64,000 nt of DNA, taken from the NCBI RefSeq assembly GCF_003290025.1, contig NZ_QNHG01000006.1, positions 66,260 to 130,259 on the forward strand. The letters are read 5' to 3'. Position 1 is the first letter of the stretch. The number at the start of each line of letters is the position of its first letter. Source of the DNA: Pseudogemmobacter bohemicus (GTDB lineage: Bacteria; Pseudomonadota; Alphaproteobacteria; Rhodobacterales; Rhodobacteraceae). Positions 1 to 9,123 of the stretch are shown one piece after another. A model generated the notes under the pieces. The model saw nothing but the letters and a program-made list of their open reading frames with translations, made no database searches and was not told where the DNA came from. Both the position numbers and the translations under genes were made by a program.

Positions 1-612
1 GGGGTAGATCACCAGCAGGCCCTGTTCCTTCAGCGCGACGGCCAGCTCATTCACATGCTCGCGCTCGCGGACGGAAAGGTGGTTGGTCGGCTCGTCCATG
101 ATGACGACGCGGTTCTTGAATTCGACCGCGCGGCCGATTTTCACCGATTGCCGCTCGCCACCCGAGAGCCGCTCGACCTCATCATCGGCGGAAACGTTAT
201 CGCGCAGACCAAATTCGCGGATCACCTTTGTCGACATCTCGCGCATGGTTTTGAAATCGAGGATAGGGATGCCGAGGAAGCGCCGCACCGGCTCGCGCCC
301 AAGGTAGAAATTGCGCGCAATCGAAAGGTTGTCACAAAGACCCACCGATTGCTGGATCGTCTCGATCCCCTGGTCAATGGCGAGTTTCGGGTGGAATTTT
401 TCGACCCTTTTGCCATTGAACCAGACCTCGCCCGAGGTCGGCTTGTGAATGCCGCAAAGCACCCGGATCAGCGTGGTCTTGCCGGCGCCATTGTCACCGA
501 CCAGCCCGATCAGCTCGCCCGCGTGGAAATCGACCGAGACGTTTTTCAGCGCGTGAAAGGCCCCGAAATAGAGTTGCAGGTTCTTGACCTGGATCAGCGG
601 AGTTCCAGCCAT
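1..612 (-). CDS. Sugar ABC transporter ATP-binding protein, cut by window edge
   Basis: The reading frame starts with ATG at 612 and runs off the left edge, giving 204 residues without a stop. It shows a Walker A motif GDNGAGKT (residues 39-46), the ABC signature LSGGE (149-153) and Walker B VVIMDEP (169-175). Only one nucleotide-binding domain is seen. It resembles the short FrcA-type sugar ATPases rather than tandem RbsA types, but the missing end prevents proof. It is the third gene of an operon after a binding protein (1684-2727) and a permease (630-1598), and should power uptake of a sugar or cyclitol at the inner membrane. A site shared with the inositol genes lies ahead of this operon (2748-2763), so a cyclitol substrate is an inference. 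Confidence 0.93.
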   Translation of the reverse strand, partial: MAGTPLIQVKNLQLYFGAFHALKNVSVDFHAGELIGLVGDNGAGKTTLIRVLCGIHKPTSGEVWFNGKRVEKFHPKLAIDQGIETIQQSVGLCDNLSIARNFYLGREPVRRFLGIPILDFKTMREMSTKVIREFGLRDNVSADDEVERLSGGERQSVKIGRAVEFKNRVVIMDEPTNHLSVREREHVNELAVALKEQGLLVIYP

Positions 613-629
613 CGAAAGGTCCTTTCGCG

Positions 630-1598
630 TCAGACGGAATGCCCGGCCCGGCGGGCCAGCGACTGGTTGAAGATAACGGCGACGATCAGGACCACGCCGA
701 CAAAGGTGATGAACCACGAGGACGGCGCGCCAAGCGCGATCAGTTCATAGCGAAAGCTCGTGATGATAAAGGCGCCGAGGACCGCCCCGACCAGCGAGCC
801 GCGCCCGCCCGACAAAAGGCAGCCACCGATCACCGCCGCGGCTATCGCCTCCAGCTCCATCAGATCGCCCAGCGTCACATGGGTCTGCGGCTTGTCGGCC
901 AGCGTGACGATCCCGGCAAAGCCCGCCAGCAGTGCGCAAAGGGTGAAGGTGGCTATTTTGACGTGATCCGACCGGACACCGCGCGATTCCGCTGAATCCT
1001 GCGCGCCACCGGTCGCCAGCAGCCGGTTCCCGAACCGCGTGCCCCAGAGCATGATGTTCAGCGCGATGCACAGCCCGATCATCCAGAAGATCGCGGCCTC
1101 GATCCCGAACAGCTCGCCGCCGAACATCCTGGTCAGCGGGTTGCTGCGCGCGGCTTCCGAGAAATTGTTCACCGTGCCACCGGTCCAGACATAGATCAGC
1201 CCGCGCGCGGTAAAAAGCCCGCCCAGCGTGACGATCATCGAGGGCAGCCTGCCCTTGACCACCAGCAGGCCCTGGACCAGCCCCACCAGCCCCGCGATCA
1301 GCAGCGCGGCCAGGATCGCGCCGGCCACGCCATATTGTGGCTCAAGCGTAATGAAGGCGACACCCGAAAGCCCATAGACCGAGCCAACCGAGAGGTCGAT
1401 TTCCTTTGTGATGATCACCAGCGCCTGGCCCATGGCCACGAGGCCCAGGATGGCACTGAAATGCGCCACATTCGCCAGCGTCTGGCTGCGCCACCAGCCG
1501 GAGAAATCAACGATGCTGAAGACGGCAAGCATCAGCACGACACCGATCACGGCGCCGAAACTCTGGCTCCGGACGAGCGCTCGCATGGGGGTTCGCAT
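630..1598 (-). CDS. Sugar ABC transporter permease (RbsC/BPD_transp_2 family)
   Basis: 322 residues, hydrophobic throughout, with about eight to ten membrane segments and the family's late segment around IAAAVIGGCLLSGGRG. It forms the inner-membrane channel of a ribose/fructose-type importer with the ATPase at 1-612 and the binding protein at 1684-2727. The frame stays open upstream to 1757 but overlaps the binding-protein gene. The ATG at 1598 is preferred because a GAGGAAG ribosome-binding site lies about six bases before it and membrane-like sequence begins soon after. A strong hairpin (1648-1675) separates it from the binding-protein gene, as is common where the binding protein must be made in excess. 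Confidence 0.9.
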   Translation of the reverse strand: MRTPMRALVRSQSFGAVIGVVLMLAVFSIVDFSGWWRSQTLANVAHFSAILGLVAMGQALVIITKEIDLSVGSVYGLSGVAFITLEPQYGVAGAILAALLIAGLVGLVQGLLVVKGRLPSMIVTLGGLFTARGLIYVWTGGTVNNFSEAARSNPLTRMFGGELFGIEAAIFWMIGLCIALNIMLWGTRFGNRLLATGGAQDSAESRGVRSDHVKIATFTLCALLAGFAGIVTLADKPQTHVTLGDLMELEAIAAAVIGGCLLSGGRGSLVGAVLGAFIITSFRYELIALGAPSSWFITFVGVVLIVAVIFNQSLARRAGHSV

Positions 1599-1647
1599 GA
1601 GGGTCTTCCTCTGGCAGCCGGGCGGTCTTCGCCCCTTGGCAGGAGAA

Positions 1648-1675
1648 GCCGGAGGGCGGATCAGCGCCCTCCGGC
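1648..1675 (-). other. Intercistronic hairpin after binding-protein gene
   Basis: Perfect 10-bp arms GCCGGAGGGC (1648-1657) and GCCCTCCGGC (1666-1675) flank an 8-base loop, just after the stop of the binding-protein gene and before the permease. It has no T run, so it more likely acts as an mRNA stabiliser or partial terminator that favours the binding protein. The role is inferred. Confidence 0.6.
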
Positions 1676-1683
1676 CGACAGGG

Positions 1684-2727
1684 TTACCAGGTGTTTTGCT
1701 GGTTATAGGCTTCTTCGCCAAAGACGCTGCGAACAAGGTCTGCCCATTTGTCGGCATTGTCTTTGGTGATGATGATGGGGCCGGTCAGAATGTCCTGCTG
1801 CGGCGCATAGCCGTATTTCACATTCCAGTAGAGCCATTCCAGCGGCGCATAACCCTGCAGCCAGAAGCCCTGGCTGTTGGTTGCCAGCACATGGTTGTTG
1901 CGCACGCCCTCGATGGAAACCGGGCCCTCATCGACGGTCAGGACCGTCACGCCCTCCATATCGACATCAGGGGAAAGCCCCATCTCATTCGCGACACCCC
2001 AGGCCCAGGGCGAGGACCAGCCAGCCACGGTGAAGATGTAATTCGTGTCGGTATTGGCCGAGAGATAGGATTGCAGCGTGTTGCGCGCGGTGGCGGGTTC
2101 GGCGCCGATGAACAGCTCGTCAAATTGCGCACCGGCGGCCTCCATCACCTCACGCATGCCGGCACAGCGCTTTTTCAGCCCTTCATGCGCGGAATCGTGG
2201 CTGGCACAGACCACCCGTTTCGGCGCCGGAACCACGCCGGCCTCAACCTGGGAAAGCGCATATTCGCCAAGCTTGCGCCCGGTCAGCAGCTCATCCCCGC
2301 CGACATAGGTGACATAGGGAATACGTTCGCCCTCGGGGCGGCCATCGGCGATGTTGAACGCCACGACCGGGATACCCGCATCAATCGCGCGGCGCAGCGG
2401 TCCCTCGAAAGCATCCGGGCTGACGATCGGCACCGCGATCCCATCAGGCTGCGTGGCAATTGCCTGCTCCAGCAGCCGCACATGTTCCTGGATCGAGTAA
2501 TTATTGGTCGAGATGTATTCGGCCTCCACATCGGGGTATTTCTTGCCGAATTCCTCCATCGCCATGGTCAGCCAGTTCATGTTCGGATCATTGGAGCCGA
2601 TATGCGAGACCACGACAAAACGCAGTTTTTCGCCATCCTGCGCCAGGGCGGCACCCGGAATGGTTGCAGGGATCGCGGTGGTCGCAAGCGCGGTCGCGGC
2701 CAGAATCCAGCCTTTGAGCGTCATCAT
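1684..2727 (-). CDS. Sugar ABC transporter periplasmic substrate-binding protein
   Basis: 347 residues with a Sec signal peptide (hydrophobic stretch, likely cleavage near AALAQ, residues 26-30) and the ribose-binding type Peripla_BP_4 fold. Visible hallmarks are the N-terminal strand FVVVSHIGSNDPNMNW, DGIAVPIVSPDAF and GIPVVAFNIADG. It should capture a sugar or cyclitol in the periplasm and deliver it to the permease at 630-1598. The start ATG at 2727 follows a GGAGGAG ribosome-binding site; a second ATG is adjacent at 2724. It is divergent from the LacI gene at 2875, with an inverted repeat (2748-2763) just upstream. The exact ligand cannot be read from sequence. Confidence 0.92.
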   Translation of the reverse strand: MMTLKGWILAATALATTAIPATIPGAALAQDGEKLRFVVVSHIGSNDPNMNWLTMAMEEFGKKYPDVEAEYISTNNYSIQEHVRLLEQAIATQPDGIAVPIVSPDAFEGPLRRAIDAGIPVVAFNIADGRPEGERIPYVTYVGGDELLTGRKLGEYALSQVEAGVVPAPKRVVCASHDSAHEGLKKRCAGMREVMEAAGAQFDELFIGAEPATARNTLQSYLSANTDTNYIFTVAGWSSPWAWGVANEMGLSPDVDMEGVTVLTVDEGPVSIEGVRNNHVLATNSQGFWLQGYAPLEWLYWNVKYGYAPQQDILTGPIIITKDNADKWADLVRSVFGEEAYNQQNTW

Positions 2728-2747
2728 CTTTTCTCCTCCTCCAAGAG

Positions 2748-2763
2748 TGCAACAAATATTGCA
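2748..2763. promoter_or_regulatory. Candidate operator, GCAA-N6-TTGC class (copy 1)
   Basis: TGCAACAAATATTGCA, an inverted repeat with 5-bp arms TGCAA/TTGCA and a 6-base spacer. It lies 21-36 bases before the start of the binding-protein gene at 2727, between it and the divergent LacI gene. The same pattern recurs at 25304, 32499, 32694, 33949, 36437 and 49163. Assignment to a common repressor is inference. Confidence 0.6.
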
Positions 2764-2803
2764 ACCAGAGGAATTTTGCGAAAGATGATTGAACGGCGGT
2801 TTC

Positions 2804-2820
2804 TGATGTGAATCGCATCA
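2804..2820. promoter_or_regulatory. Candidate LacI operator upstream of the 2875 regulator
   Basis: TGATGTGAATCGCATCA is a 17-bp palindrome with seven of eight base pairs matched. It sits 55 bases before the GTG start of the LacI-family gene and in the shared divergent promoter region, so auto-control and control of the ABC importer are plausible. Part of it (TTCTGATGTGAAT, from 2801) is repeated exactly beside the second LacI gene at 33913-33925. Confidence 0.5.
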
Positions 2821-2874
2821 TTTTTATCTGCTCCGAAACCGGGGCGGACGGGGGCGAAAAGGAGGGGCAGGCCG

Positions 2875-3897
2875 GTGGCAAACCTGCGGCTGCAGGGCTG
2901 GAAAGGCCCGTCGGTGAAAGAGGTTGCGCGGCTTTCGGGCCTTGGACCGGCGACGGTGGACCGGGTGCTGAACAACCGGCCCGGTGTGCGGGAAAAGACC
3001 CGCAACCGGGTGCTGGCGGCGCTGGAGAAACTGTCACAAGAGAACCAGTCCGGCGAGGATGTGCTGGATCTGCGGCTCTTTTGCGAATCCGGCACCACCT
3101 TCAACGCCGCCATGGCGCTGGCGGCAGAACAGGTGAACCGCGCCCTGCCCGGGCTGCGGATCAGCGGTTTTTACCTGCCCACCCGCGAGACCGATCCCGC
3201 CCAATTCGCCCGCCAGATCGAACAGGAGGGCAGCGGCTCGGATGGGGTGATCGTGGTGGCGCGCGAGCATCCCGCGATCAATGCCGCGATCCGCAAACTG
3301 GGTGGCCAGGGGGTGCCGGTGGTCTGCCTGACCACCGATCTGCCCAGCTCGCGCCGCTCGGCCTATGTGGGCAATGACCAATATGCAGCCGGCAGCGTGG
3401 CGGCGCTTCTGATCGGCAACCGGCTTTCGCGCGCGCAGGCCAGTATCCTGATCGTCTCAAGCGTGCCCTTCCGCTGCCAGCAGGAGCGTTTGATGGGCTT
3501 TCGCCGGGTGCTGCGCCGCGATTTCCCGCATCTGAGGATCCAGGAGCAGGTGATCGCCAATGACGATCCGGAAACCACCCATCAGCAGCTGATCAGCCAT
3601 TTCCGGGATCACGGCGTGCCGGTCGCGGTCTATAATGTCGCCGGCGCCAATCGCGGCATCGCCTGGGCGCTGGAGGCGCTTGGCCAGGCGCGCGATCCGG
3701 TCTTTGTCGGGCATGAGCTGACGCCGCATTCCCGCGATCTGCTGGAAAGCGGCGTGATGGATTTCGTCATCTCGCATGATTTCACCGCCGAACTTGCCCA
3801 GGCCGCGCAATGGATCCGCGATGCGGCGCGGGGTGTTACGGTGCAGCCGGCGGCCTCGCAGATCCTGCTGCATACGCGGTATAATTGCGCGCTATAG
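2875..3897 (+). CDS. LacI-family transcriptional regulator
   Basis: 340 residues. The N-terminal helix-turn-helix reads SVKEVARLSGLGPATVDRVLN, with the LacI hinge helix near NRVLAALEKL. The rest is a periplasmic-binding-protein-like ligand domain. It probably senses the sugar carried by the divergent importer (1-2727) and controls that operon and itself. The start is GTG at 2875, chosen for the AAGGAGGGG ribosome-binding site and because the helix-turn-helix begins soon after. The two LacI genes in this window share the motif ATVDRVLN, pointing to the same subgroup. Its last 6 bases overlap the convergent surf1 gene. Confidence 0.9.
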   Translation: MANLRLQGWKGPSVKEVARLSGLGPATVDRVLNNRPGVREKTRNRVLAALEKLSQENQSGEDVLDLRLFCESGTTFNAAMALAAEQVNRALPGLRISGFYLPTRETDPAQFARQIEQEGSGSDGVIVVAREHPAINAAIRKLGGQGVPVVCLTTDLPSSRRSAYVGNDQYAAGSVAALLIGNRLSRAQASILIVSSVPFRCQQERLMGFRRVLRRDFPHLRIQEQVIANDDPETTHQQLISHFRDHGVPVAVYNVAGANRGIAWALEALGQARDPVFVGHELTPHSRDLLESGVMDFVISHDFTAELAQAAQWIRDAARGVTVQPAASQILLHTRYNCAL

Positions 3898-4617
3898 AAC
3901 GGCCCGGCTGCGGTCGGGCCGTGCCAGCATGAAAATCCCGAAGGCCCAGAGCGCCGCCAGCGTGAACCAGATCGCCGCATAGCCCAGATGGCTGTTCCTG
4001 AACTGCACCACCGTCAGGCCGGGAACCGGCAACTGACCCGGCTCGGCTGCCATCCCTGGCGCGCCGAGGTCCAGAAACCAGGGCGCAACCGGCGGCAGGT
4101 CCAGCGATCCGGCAATCGCCGCCACATCGCGCGAGAACCACCGCCCCGCCCCAGGATCGTTCGAACGCAGAAAGGCACCATCCGGTTGCGTCAGCCGCAA
4201 AAGCCCGGTGAGCTGCTGCTCGCCCGCAGGCGGCGGCGGCACATTGTCGCGGGCGGCATCGGGGACAAAGCCGCGATTGATCAGGATGAACTGACCATCA
4301 TAGCTGATGAAGGGGCTCATCACCCAGTAACCACGCCCCTGCACGGTCAGGGCCTGCACCAGGGTCAGGGGCGCCTCAAGATACTGGCCGGTCAGCGCGA
4401 GGCGCAGATATTCCGGCGCCTCCATTTCGGCAAATTCGGCCTCGGTGGGCGGGGCGACCGGCGCGGCAGCAAGCCGCGCCTCGGTCCTGGCGATCAGATC
4501 GGTCTTCCAGGCCAGCCGCTGCATCTGCCAGAGGCCCAGCCCCACCAGCCCCAGAAACACCAGCGCGGCCAGCAAAAGCGCGATGATGCGCCCCACCCCA
4601 CCCCGCCCGGGGCTCAC
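3892..4617 (-). CDS. SURF1-family cytochrome oxidase assembly protein
   Basis: 241 residues with two membrane segments, one at the N-terminus (residues 10-30, ending in LGLWQMQRLAWK, the SURF1 hallmark) and one near the C-terminus (AAIWFTLAALWAFGIF). The region between contains the family-typical stretches GYWVMSPF and ILINRGFVP. SURF1 proteins help insert haem into haem-copper oxidases. It is the last gene of the cyo operon and overlaps cyoD by 4 bases, which implies translational coupling and a role in maturing this quinol oxidase. The stop overlaps the convergent LacI gene. Confidence 0.92.
   Translation of the reverse strand: MSPGRGGVGRIIALLLAALVFLGLVGLGLWQMQRLAWKTDLIARTEARLAAAPVAPPTEAEFAEMEAPEYLRLALTGQYLEAPLTLVQALTVQGRGYWVMSPFISYDGQFILINRGFVPDAARDNVPPPPAGEQQLTGLLRLTQPDGAFLRSNDPGAGRWFSRDVAAIAGSLDLPPVAPWFLDLGAPGMAAEPGQLPVPGLTVVQFRNSHLGYAAIWFTLAALWAFGIFMLARPDRSRAVL
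3899..3922 (+). terminator. Hairpin terminator of the LacI gene inside the surf1 3' end
   Basis: Arms ACGGCCCG (3899-3906) and CGGGCCGT (3915-3922) with an 8-base loop, two bases after the LacI stop and lying within the last codons of the convergent surf1. There is no T tract, so it may be weak. It could serve either strand. Confidence 0.4.
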
Positions 4618-5000
4618 GATCCGAACCCCTGCAAGGCCTCATGGTTCATCTTCGGCATCATATTGGTGTTCATGTGATACATGACCCAGATCGAACCGGC
4701 GAGCATGATCACCACCACGATCAGCGTGAAAAGGGTGGACATCAAGGTCCAGCCTTCCTCGTGTTTCGCGGTCATATGCAGAAAATACACCATATGGATC
4801 AGGATCTGCACCACCGCAAAGCCGACAATCAGCGCAACCGTCAGCAAGCGGTTTTCGAACCCTCCGGCCATGACAAGGCCAAAGGGAAGAGCGGTCAGGA
4901 TCACCGAAAGGATGAAGCCCTTGATATAGCTGGCATGGCTGCCATGGTCGTGACTGCCGGCGCTGTGCCCGTGGTCATGCGTGTCGTGATGCGCGCCCAT
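4614..5000 (-). CDS. cyoD: Cytochrome bo-type ubiquinol oxidase subunit IV
   Basis: 128 residues with a histidine-rich N-terminus (HHDTHDHGHS, possibly metal-binding) and three membrane segments, including the family motif ILIHMVYFLHM around residues 66-76. CyoD helps assemble or stabilise the CuB site of subunit I. The gene sits in the order cyoA-B-C-D-surf1; its ATG overlaps the cyoC stop by one base and its end overlaps surf1 by 4 bases. The length is close to the E. coli protein (109 residues) plus the His-rich extension. Confidence 0.96.
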   Translation of the reverse strand: MGAHHDTHDHGHSAGSHDHGSHASYIKGFILSVILTALPFGLVMAGGFENRLLTVALIVGFAVVQILIHMVYFLHMTAKHEEGWTLMSTLFTLIVVVIMLAGSIWVMYHMNTNMMPKMNHEALQGFGS

Positions 5001-5653
5001 CAGATCATCCCCAGCAGATAGACAAAGGTGAAAACGCCGATCCAGATGACGTCAAGGAAGTGCCAGAACATCGAGAGGCAGTTCATCCGGCGGATATTCG
5101 CCACCGTTATGCCCTTTTGTGCCAGCTGCACCATCAGCGTGATCAGCCAGATCGAGCCGAAGGTGACGTGCAGACCATGGGTCCCAACCAGCACAAAGAA
5201 CGAGGACAGGAAGGCCGAGCGGCCGGGGCCGGCACCCTCCTGGATCAGGTGGTAAAACTCGTAAAGCTCGATCCCGAGGAAGGCGAGGCCGAACAAGAGC
5301 GTGACGAACAGCCAGCCCAGCGTCTTTCCCTTTTGCCCGGCATACATCGCCAGCATGGCAAAGCCGAAGGTGATCGACGAGAACAAAAGCATCGCCGTGT
5401 TGATCGCGACAAGGTTCAGGTCAAACAGCGCCTTCGGCCCCGGACCGGCTGCGTAAGAGGTGCCCAGCACCCCGTAAACCGCGAAAAGCACCGCGAACAT
5501 CAGGCAGTCGGACATCAGATAGACCCAGAAGCCGAGCGGCGTGGACGCGCCCTCTTCGGGGTGATGTTCGGACTGGTCCCAGTATTTCGCGACCGCTTCC
5601 GGGTTGTTCTCGGCGTAAAGCGCGGCGGGATTTGCGGGGGAGAAAACGCTCAT
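5000..5653 (-). CDS. cyoC: Cytochrome bo-type ubiquinol oxidase subunit III
   Basis: 217 residues with five predicted membrane helices, as in the CyoC/COX3 short form. Recognisable features are GFWVYLMSDCLMFAVLFAVY in helix 1 and the COX3 signature LVGTHGLHVTFG with WHFLDVIWIGVF near the C-terminus. It is a structural subunit of the inner-membrane complex that oxidises ubiquinol and reduces oxygen. It lies 3 bases after cyoB and is coupled to cyoD by a one-base overlap. Confidence 0.97.
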   Translation of the reverse strand: MSVFSPANPAALYAENNPEAVAKYWDQSEHHPEEGASTPLGFWVYLMSDCLMFAVLFAVYGVLGTSYAAGPGPKALFDLNLVAINTAMLLFSSITFGFAMLAMYAGQKGKTLGWLFVTLLFGLAFLGIELYEFYHLIQEGAGPGRSAFLSSFFVLVGTHGLHVTFGSIWLITLMVQLAQKGITVANIRRMNCLSMFWHFLDVIWIGVFTFVYLLGMI

Positions 5654-5656
5654 CGC

Positions 5657-7675
5657 TCAGACCCCCGCCGCAGCTTGCAACTGTTTGGTGCGCGCGGCCT
5701 CTTTCGCCTCGATCTCGGTGACCGGGATGTAGAAGTCGCGGTTGTAGTTGAAGGTGTGCCAGATCGCGACGACGACCAGGCCTGCGAAGGACAGCACCGC
5801 AAGCCACCAGATATACCAGATCATCGCCATGCCGAAGACGGTCGCAATGGCCGACAGGACGACACCGGTGCCGGTGTTTTTCGGCATATGGATGGCGTGA
5901 TATTTGCCGACGGGCCGCGCCGCCCCCTCGCGTTTCATATCCCACCAGGTGTCGAGGCCATGGCTGACCGGCGTGAAGGCGAAGTTGTAATCCGGCGGCG
6001 GTGAAGAGGTCGCCCATTCCAGCGTGCGGCCATCCCAGGGGTCGCCGGTCTCATCGCGCATGGCCGGATCATTGCGCTTCCAGATCGAGACGCCGAACTG
6101 CACGAACATCGCCGCGATGCCCACCGCGATCAGCACCGCGCCAAAGGCCGCAACGCCGAACCAGATCTGATAGGACGGGTCCTCGAAGACGCGCAGACGG
6201 CGGGTGACGCCCATAAGGCCCAGCACATAAAGCGGCATGAAGGCCATCCAGAAGCCCACGACCCAGAACCAGAACGACACCTTGCCCCAGAACACGTTCA
6301 GCCTGAAGCCAAAGGCCTTGGGCCACCAGAAGTTGATCGCCGCAAACAGGCCGAACAGCACGCCGCCGATGATCACGTTATGGAAATGTGCCACCAGGAA
6401 CAGCGAGTTGTGCAGCACGAAATCGGCAGGCGGCACCGCCAGCAGCACGCCCGTCATGCCTCCGACCGTGAAGGTCAGCATGAAGGCGAGGGTCCACATC
6501 ATCGGCAGCTCGTACCGGATGCGGCCTTTATACATGGTGAAGAGCCAGTTGAAGAGCTTGGCCCCGGTCGGGATCGAGATGATCATCGTGGTGATCCCGA
6601 AGAAGGCGTTGACGCTTGCCCCCGAGCCCATGGTGAAGAAGTGGTGCAACCAGACCACATAAGAGAGGATCGTGATACAGACCGTGGCGTAAACCATCGA
6701 ACTGTAACCGAAGAGGCGCTTCCCCGAGAAGGTCGAGGTGACTTCGGAAAACACGCCGAACAGCGGCAGGATCAGGATATAGACCTCGGGGTGGCCCCAG
6801 ATCCAGATCAGGTTCACATACATCATCGAGTTGCCGCCCGCCTCATTGGTGAAGAAGGCGGTGCCGAGATAGCGGTCCAGCGTCAGCAGGATCAGTGTCA
6901 TCGTCAGCACGGGGAAGGAGGCGACGATCAGAACATTCGCGCAGAGCGAGGTCCAGGTGAAGATCGGCAGCCGCATCATCGTCATGCCGGGCGCGCGCAT
7001 CTTCAGGATCGTGACCAGCAGGTTGATCCCAGACAGCGTGGTGCCCACGCCCGCCACCTGCAGGCCCCAGATATAGTAATCGACGCCGACATAGGGGCTT
7101 GATTGCAGCCCCGAGAGGGGCGGGAAGGCCAGCCAGCCGGTCTGGGCGAATTCCCCGATGAACAAAGACGCCATGGTGATCACCGCGCCGCCCACCGTCA
7201 TCCAGAACGAGAAATTGTTCAGGAAGGGGAAAGACACGTCCCGCGCCCCGATTTGCAGCGGCACCAGGTAGTTCATCAGCCCGGTGATGAAGGGCATCGC
7301 TACGAAGAAGATCATGATCACGCCATGGGCGGTGAAGACCTGGTCATAGTGGTGCGAGTTCAGATAGCCCTCGGACCCATTGAAGGCCCAGACCTGTTGC
7401 AGCCGCATCATCAGCGCATCGGCAAAGCCCCGGACAAACATGACCAGCGCCAGCGCGATATACATGATGCCGATCTTCTTGTGATCGACCGATGTGAACC
7501 ATTCCTTCCACAGATAGCCCCAGAGCCGGTACTTCGTCAGCGCGCCCAGCACGACGATCCCGCCCAGCACCACAGCGGCAAAGGTGACCCAGATGATCGG
7601 GTCTTTCGGAATGGCATCCCAGTTCAGGCGACCAAGAAGAAAGGTTGTGGGCTGTGCGCCCGGCACGTCTGCCAT
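5657..7675 (-). CDS. cyoB: Cytochrome bo-type ubiquinol oxidase subunit I
   Basis: 672 residues, close to the 663 of E. coli CyoB. The catalytic haem-copper core is complete: low-spin haem ligands H117 (AHGVIM) and H432, high-spin haem ligand H430 (VAHFHN), CuB ligands H295, H344 and H345, and the cross-link tyrosine Y299 in GHPEVY. Residues linked to quinol binding, RGFADA and SHHYDQ, are present, which fits a quinol rather than cytochrome c oxidase. A longer frame to 7783 would overlap cyoA. The ATG at 7675 has an AGAGGA ribosome-binding site and begins the usual CyoB N-terminus. Confidence 0.98.
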   Translation of the reverse strand: MADVPGAQPTTFLLGRLNWDAIPKDPIIWVTFAAVVLGGIVVLGALTKYRLWGYLWKEWFTSVDHKKIGIMYIALALVMFVRGFADALMMRLQQVWAFNGSEGYLNSHHYDQVFTAHGVIMIFFVAMPFITGLMNYLVPLQIGARDVSFPFLNNFSFWMTVGGAVITMASLFIGEFAQTGWLAFPPLSGLQSSPYVGVDYYIWGLQVAGVGTTLSGINLLVTILKMRAPGMTMMRLPIFTWTSLCANVLIVASFPVLTMTLILLTLDRYLGTAFFTNEAGGNSMMYVNLIWIWGHPEVYILILPLFGVFSEVTSTFSGKRLFGYSSMVYATVCITILSYVVWLHHFFTMGSGASVNAFFGITTMIISIPTGAKLFNWLFTMYKGRIRYELPMMWTLAFMLTFTVGGMTGVLLAVPPADFVLHNSLFLVAHFHNVIIGGVLFGLFAAINFWWPKAFGFRLNVFWGKVSFWFWVVGFWMAFMPLYVLGLMGVTRRLRVFEDPSYQIWFGVAAFGAVLIAVGIAAMFVQFGVSIWKRNDPAMRDETGDPWDGRTLEWATSSPPPDYNFAFTPVSHGLDTWWDMKREGAARPVGKYHAIHMPKNTGTGVVLSAIATVFGMAMIWYIWWLAVLSFAGLVVVAIWHTFNYNRDFYIPVTEIEAKEAARTKQLQAAAGV

Positions 7676-7688
7676 CTGCCGCGTCCTC

Positions 7689-8888
7689 TCAGAAGTCTTC
7701 GCCGGCGGCCGGTTGGGTCGCGATCTGGCTGAACTGGTTGTTGCTCTTGCCGAAGAGTCCGACGGGCGGCGTAAGGCCGGCACCCTGCATCGGGCCCGGG
7801 GCGGTGATTTCGCGCGGGGCGATCACCACGCGCTGGCTCAGCATGCGGGCCTCTTCATCCGGGCCGCAAAAGCCCTGGATCATATTCACATTGCCCCCAA
7901 GCACCGGCATGACGCGTTCACGGCCATCGGCGCGGGCATATTTCGGCATCAGGTTCATGGTGCCGGCCAGGCCGGCGCCGCCGGCCGCGTCGATTGCCAT
8001 CATCTCGGCGACACAGATCTGACCTTCCTCGACGCAGAGATTGACCACCCGGGCAAACAGGATCGGATCGACCTGCGCATAGCCGCGCGGCGCCTCGTTC
8101 TGGCTGGGCGCAGCAAGGGCGAGATAGGTCTCGCGGTCGAGACTGCCGCCCGCCGCTTTGGTCCCGGCCACAAAAGCGTCGAACCCGGCCTGGTCGGTCA
8201 CCCTGGTCACGAAATGCATCCCCGAGAAGCCGGCGCCCGAGTAATGCGAGGCAATGCCCTTGTAATCGCCCTGCTCGTTCAGCACGCCATGAAGCTTGGT
8301 CTCCATCCCCGGCATCGCATAGATCATCCCGGCCATGGCAGGGATGTAGAAAGCGTTCATCACGGTGGATGAGGTCAGGCTGAACTCGACCGGGGTATCT
8401 TCGGGCACCACCAGGCGGTTCACGGTGGCAATCCCCTGATCCGGGTAGATAAACAGCCATTTCCAGTCGAGCGCGACCACCTCGACCCTGAGGGTCTGGT
8501 GTTCCCCTGTCACCGGCGTGTTTACACTCACGCGATCCAGCGGGCGATACGGGTCAAGCAGATGGGTTCCCACCCAGGTCAGCGCCCCAAGACAGATGAT
8601 GATGAAAAGCGGCGCGGCCCAGATCACCAGCTCCAGCTTGGTCGAGTGATCCCAGTCAGGCTGATACTCTGCCGCTTTGTTTCTGCTGCGATATTTCCAG
8701 GCGAAAAACACCGTCAGAGCCATGACAGGCACGATGATGACCAGCATCAACAGCGTCGATTGCACCAACAAATCTCGTTGCCGCGCAGCAACGTCGCCGG
8801 CCGGCGCCAGCACCTCGGCCTTGCATCCTGCCAGCAGCGGAACGGCTGCCATCAGGGAAAGCGACGAGGATTTTATAAATGATTTCAT
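7689..8888 (-). CDS. cyoA: Cytochrome bo-type ubiquinol oxidase subunit II (lipoprotein)
   Basis: 399 residues from the ATG at 8888; another in-frame ATG at 8918 would add 10 residues but would put a polar leader ahead of the signal peptide. A lipobox VPLLAGC ends at C22, so the mature protein is a lipid-anchored subunit with two membrane helices and a periplasmic cupredoxin domain. The CuA ligand cluster of cytochrome c oxidases is absent: the corresponding loop reads YSGAGFSGM with no cysteines, as expected of quinol oxidases. It is the first gene of cyoABCD-surf1. No cyoE (haem O synthase) follows. Confidence 0.97.
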   Translation of the reverse strand: MKSFIKSSSLSLMAAVPLLAGCKAEVLAPAGDVAARQRDLLVQSTLLMLVIIVPVMALTVFFAWKYRSRNKAAEYQPDWDHSTKLELVIWAAPLFIIICLGALTWVGTHLLDPYRPLDRVSVNTPVTGEHQTLRVEVVALDWKWLFIYPDQGIATVNRLVVPEDTPVEFSLTSSTVMNAFYIPAMAGMIYAMPGMETKLHGVLNEQGDYKGIASHYSGAGFSGMHFVTRVTDQAGFDAFVAGTKAAGGSLDRETYLALAAPSQNEAPRGYAQVDPILFARVVNLCVEEGQICVAEMMAIDAAGGAGLAGTMNLMPKYARADGRERVMPVLGGNVNMIQGFCGPDEEARMLSQRVVIAPREITAPGPMQGAGLTPPVGLFGKSNNQFSQIATQPAAGEDF

Positions 8889-9090
8889 ATGACTGCCTTC
8901 ATATTCCGAAGTGGTCATGCTGGGCGAGTCTGGCTGGCAGGCTCCCGGACCCTTACCGCCTAGCCCTATGCGGCGCCGCAGAACATGCGACGTTTTGCCA
9001 TATCCCGGTTATACCTTTTTCAGGAACAAGGGAGAGCAGGCGCCCCACCGCTTCCCCCTGAGGGTGGCGCAGATCCGGCGCCGGGCCTCT

Positions 9091-9105
9091 GTTCATTGCA
9101 TGAAC
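9091..9105. promoter_or_regulatory. Inverted repeat ahead of the MFS gene
   Basis: GTTCATTGCATGAAC has perfect 6-bp arms around a 3-base centre and ends 18 bases before the ATG at 9124. It could be an operator in the divergent cyoA/MFS region (8889-9123). No known regulator is assigned. Confidence 0.3.
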
Positions 9106-9123
9106 CAGCCGGGAACCCCTCAG

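Noticed and set aside
9001-9030. Promoter TTGCCA...TTATAC in the cyoA/MFS intergenic region
   Set aside because: The two boxes are only 8 bases apart, too close for a sigma70 promoter; no convincing promoter or FNR-type box was found there.
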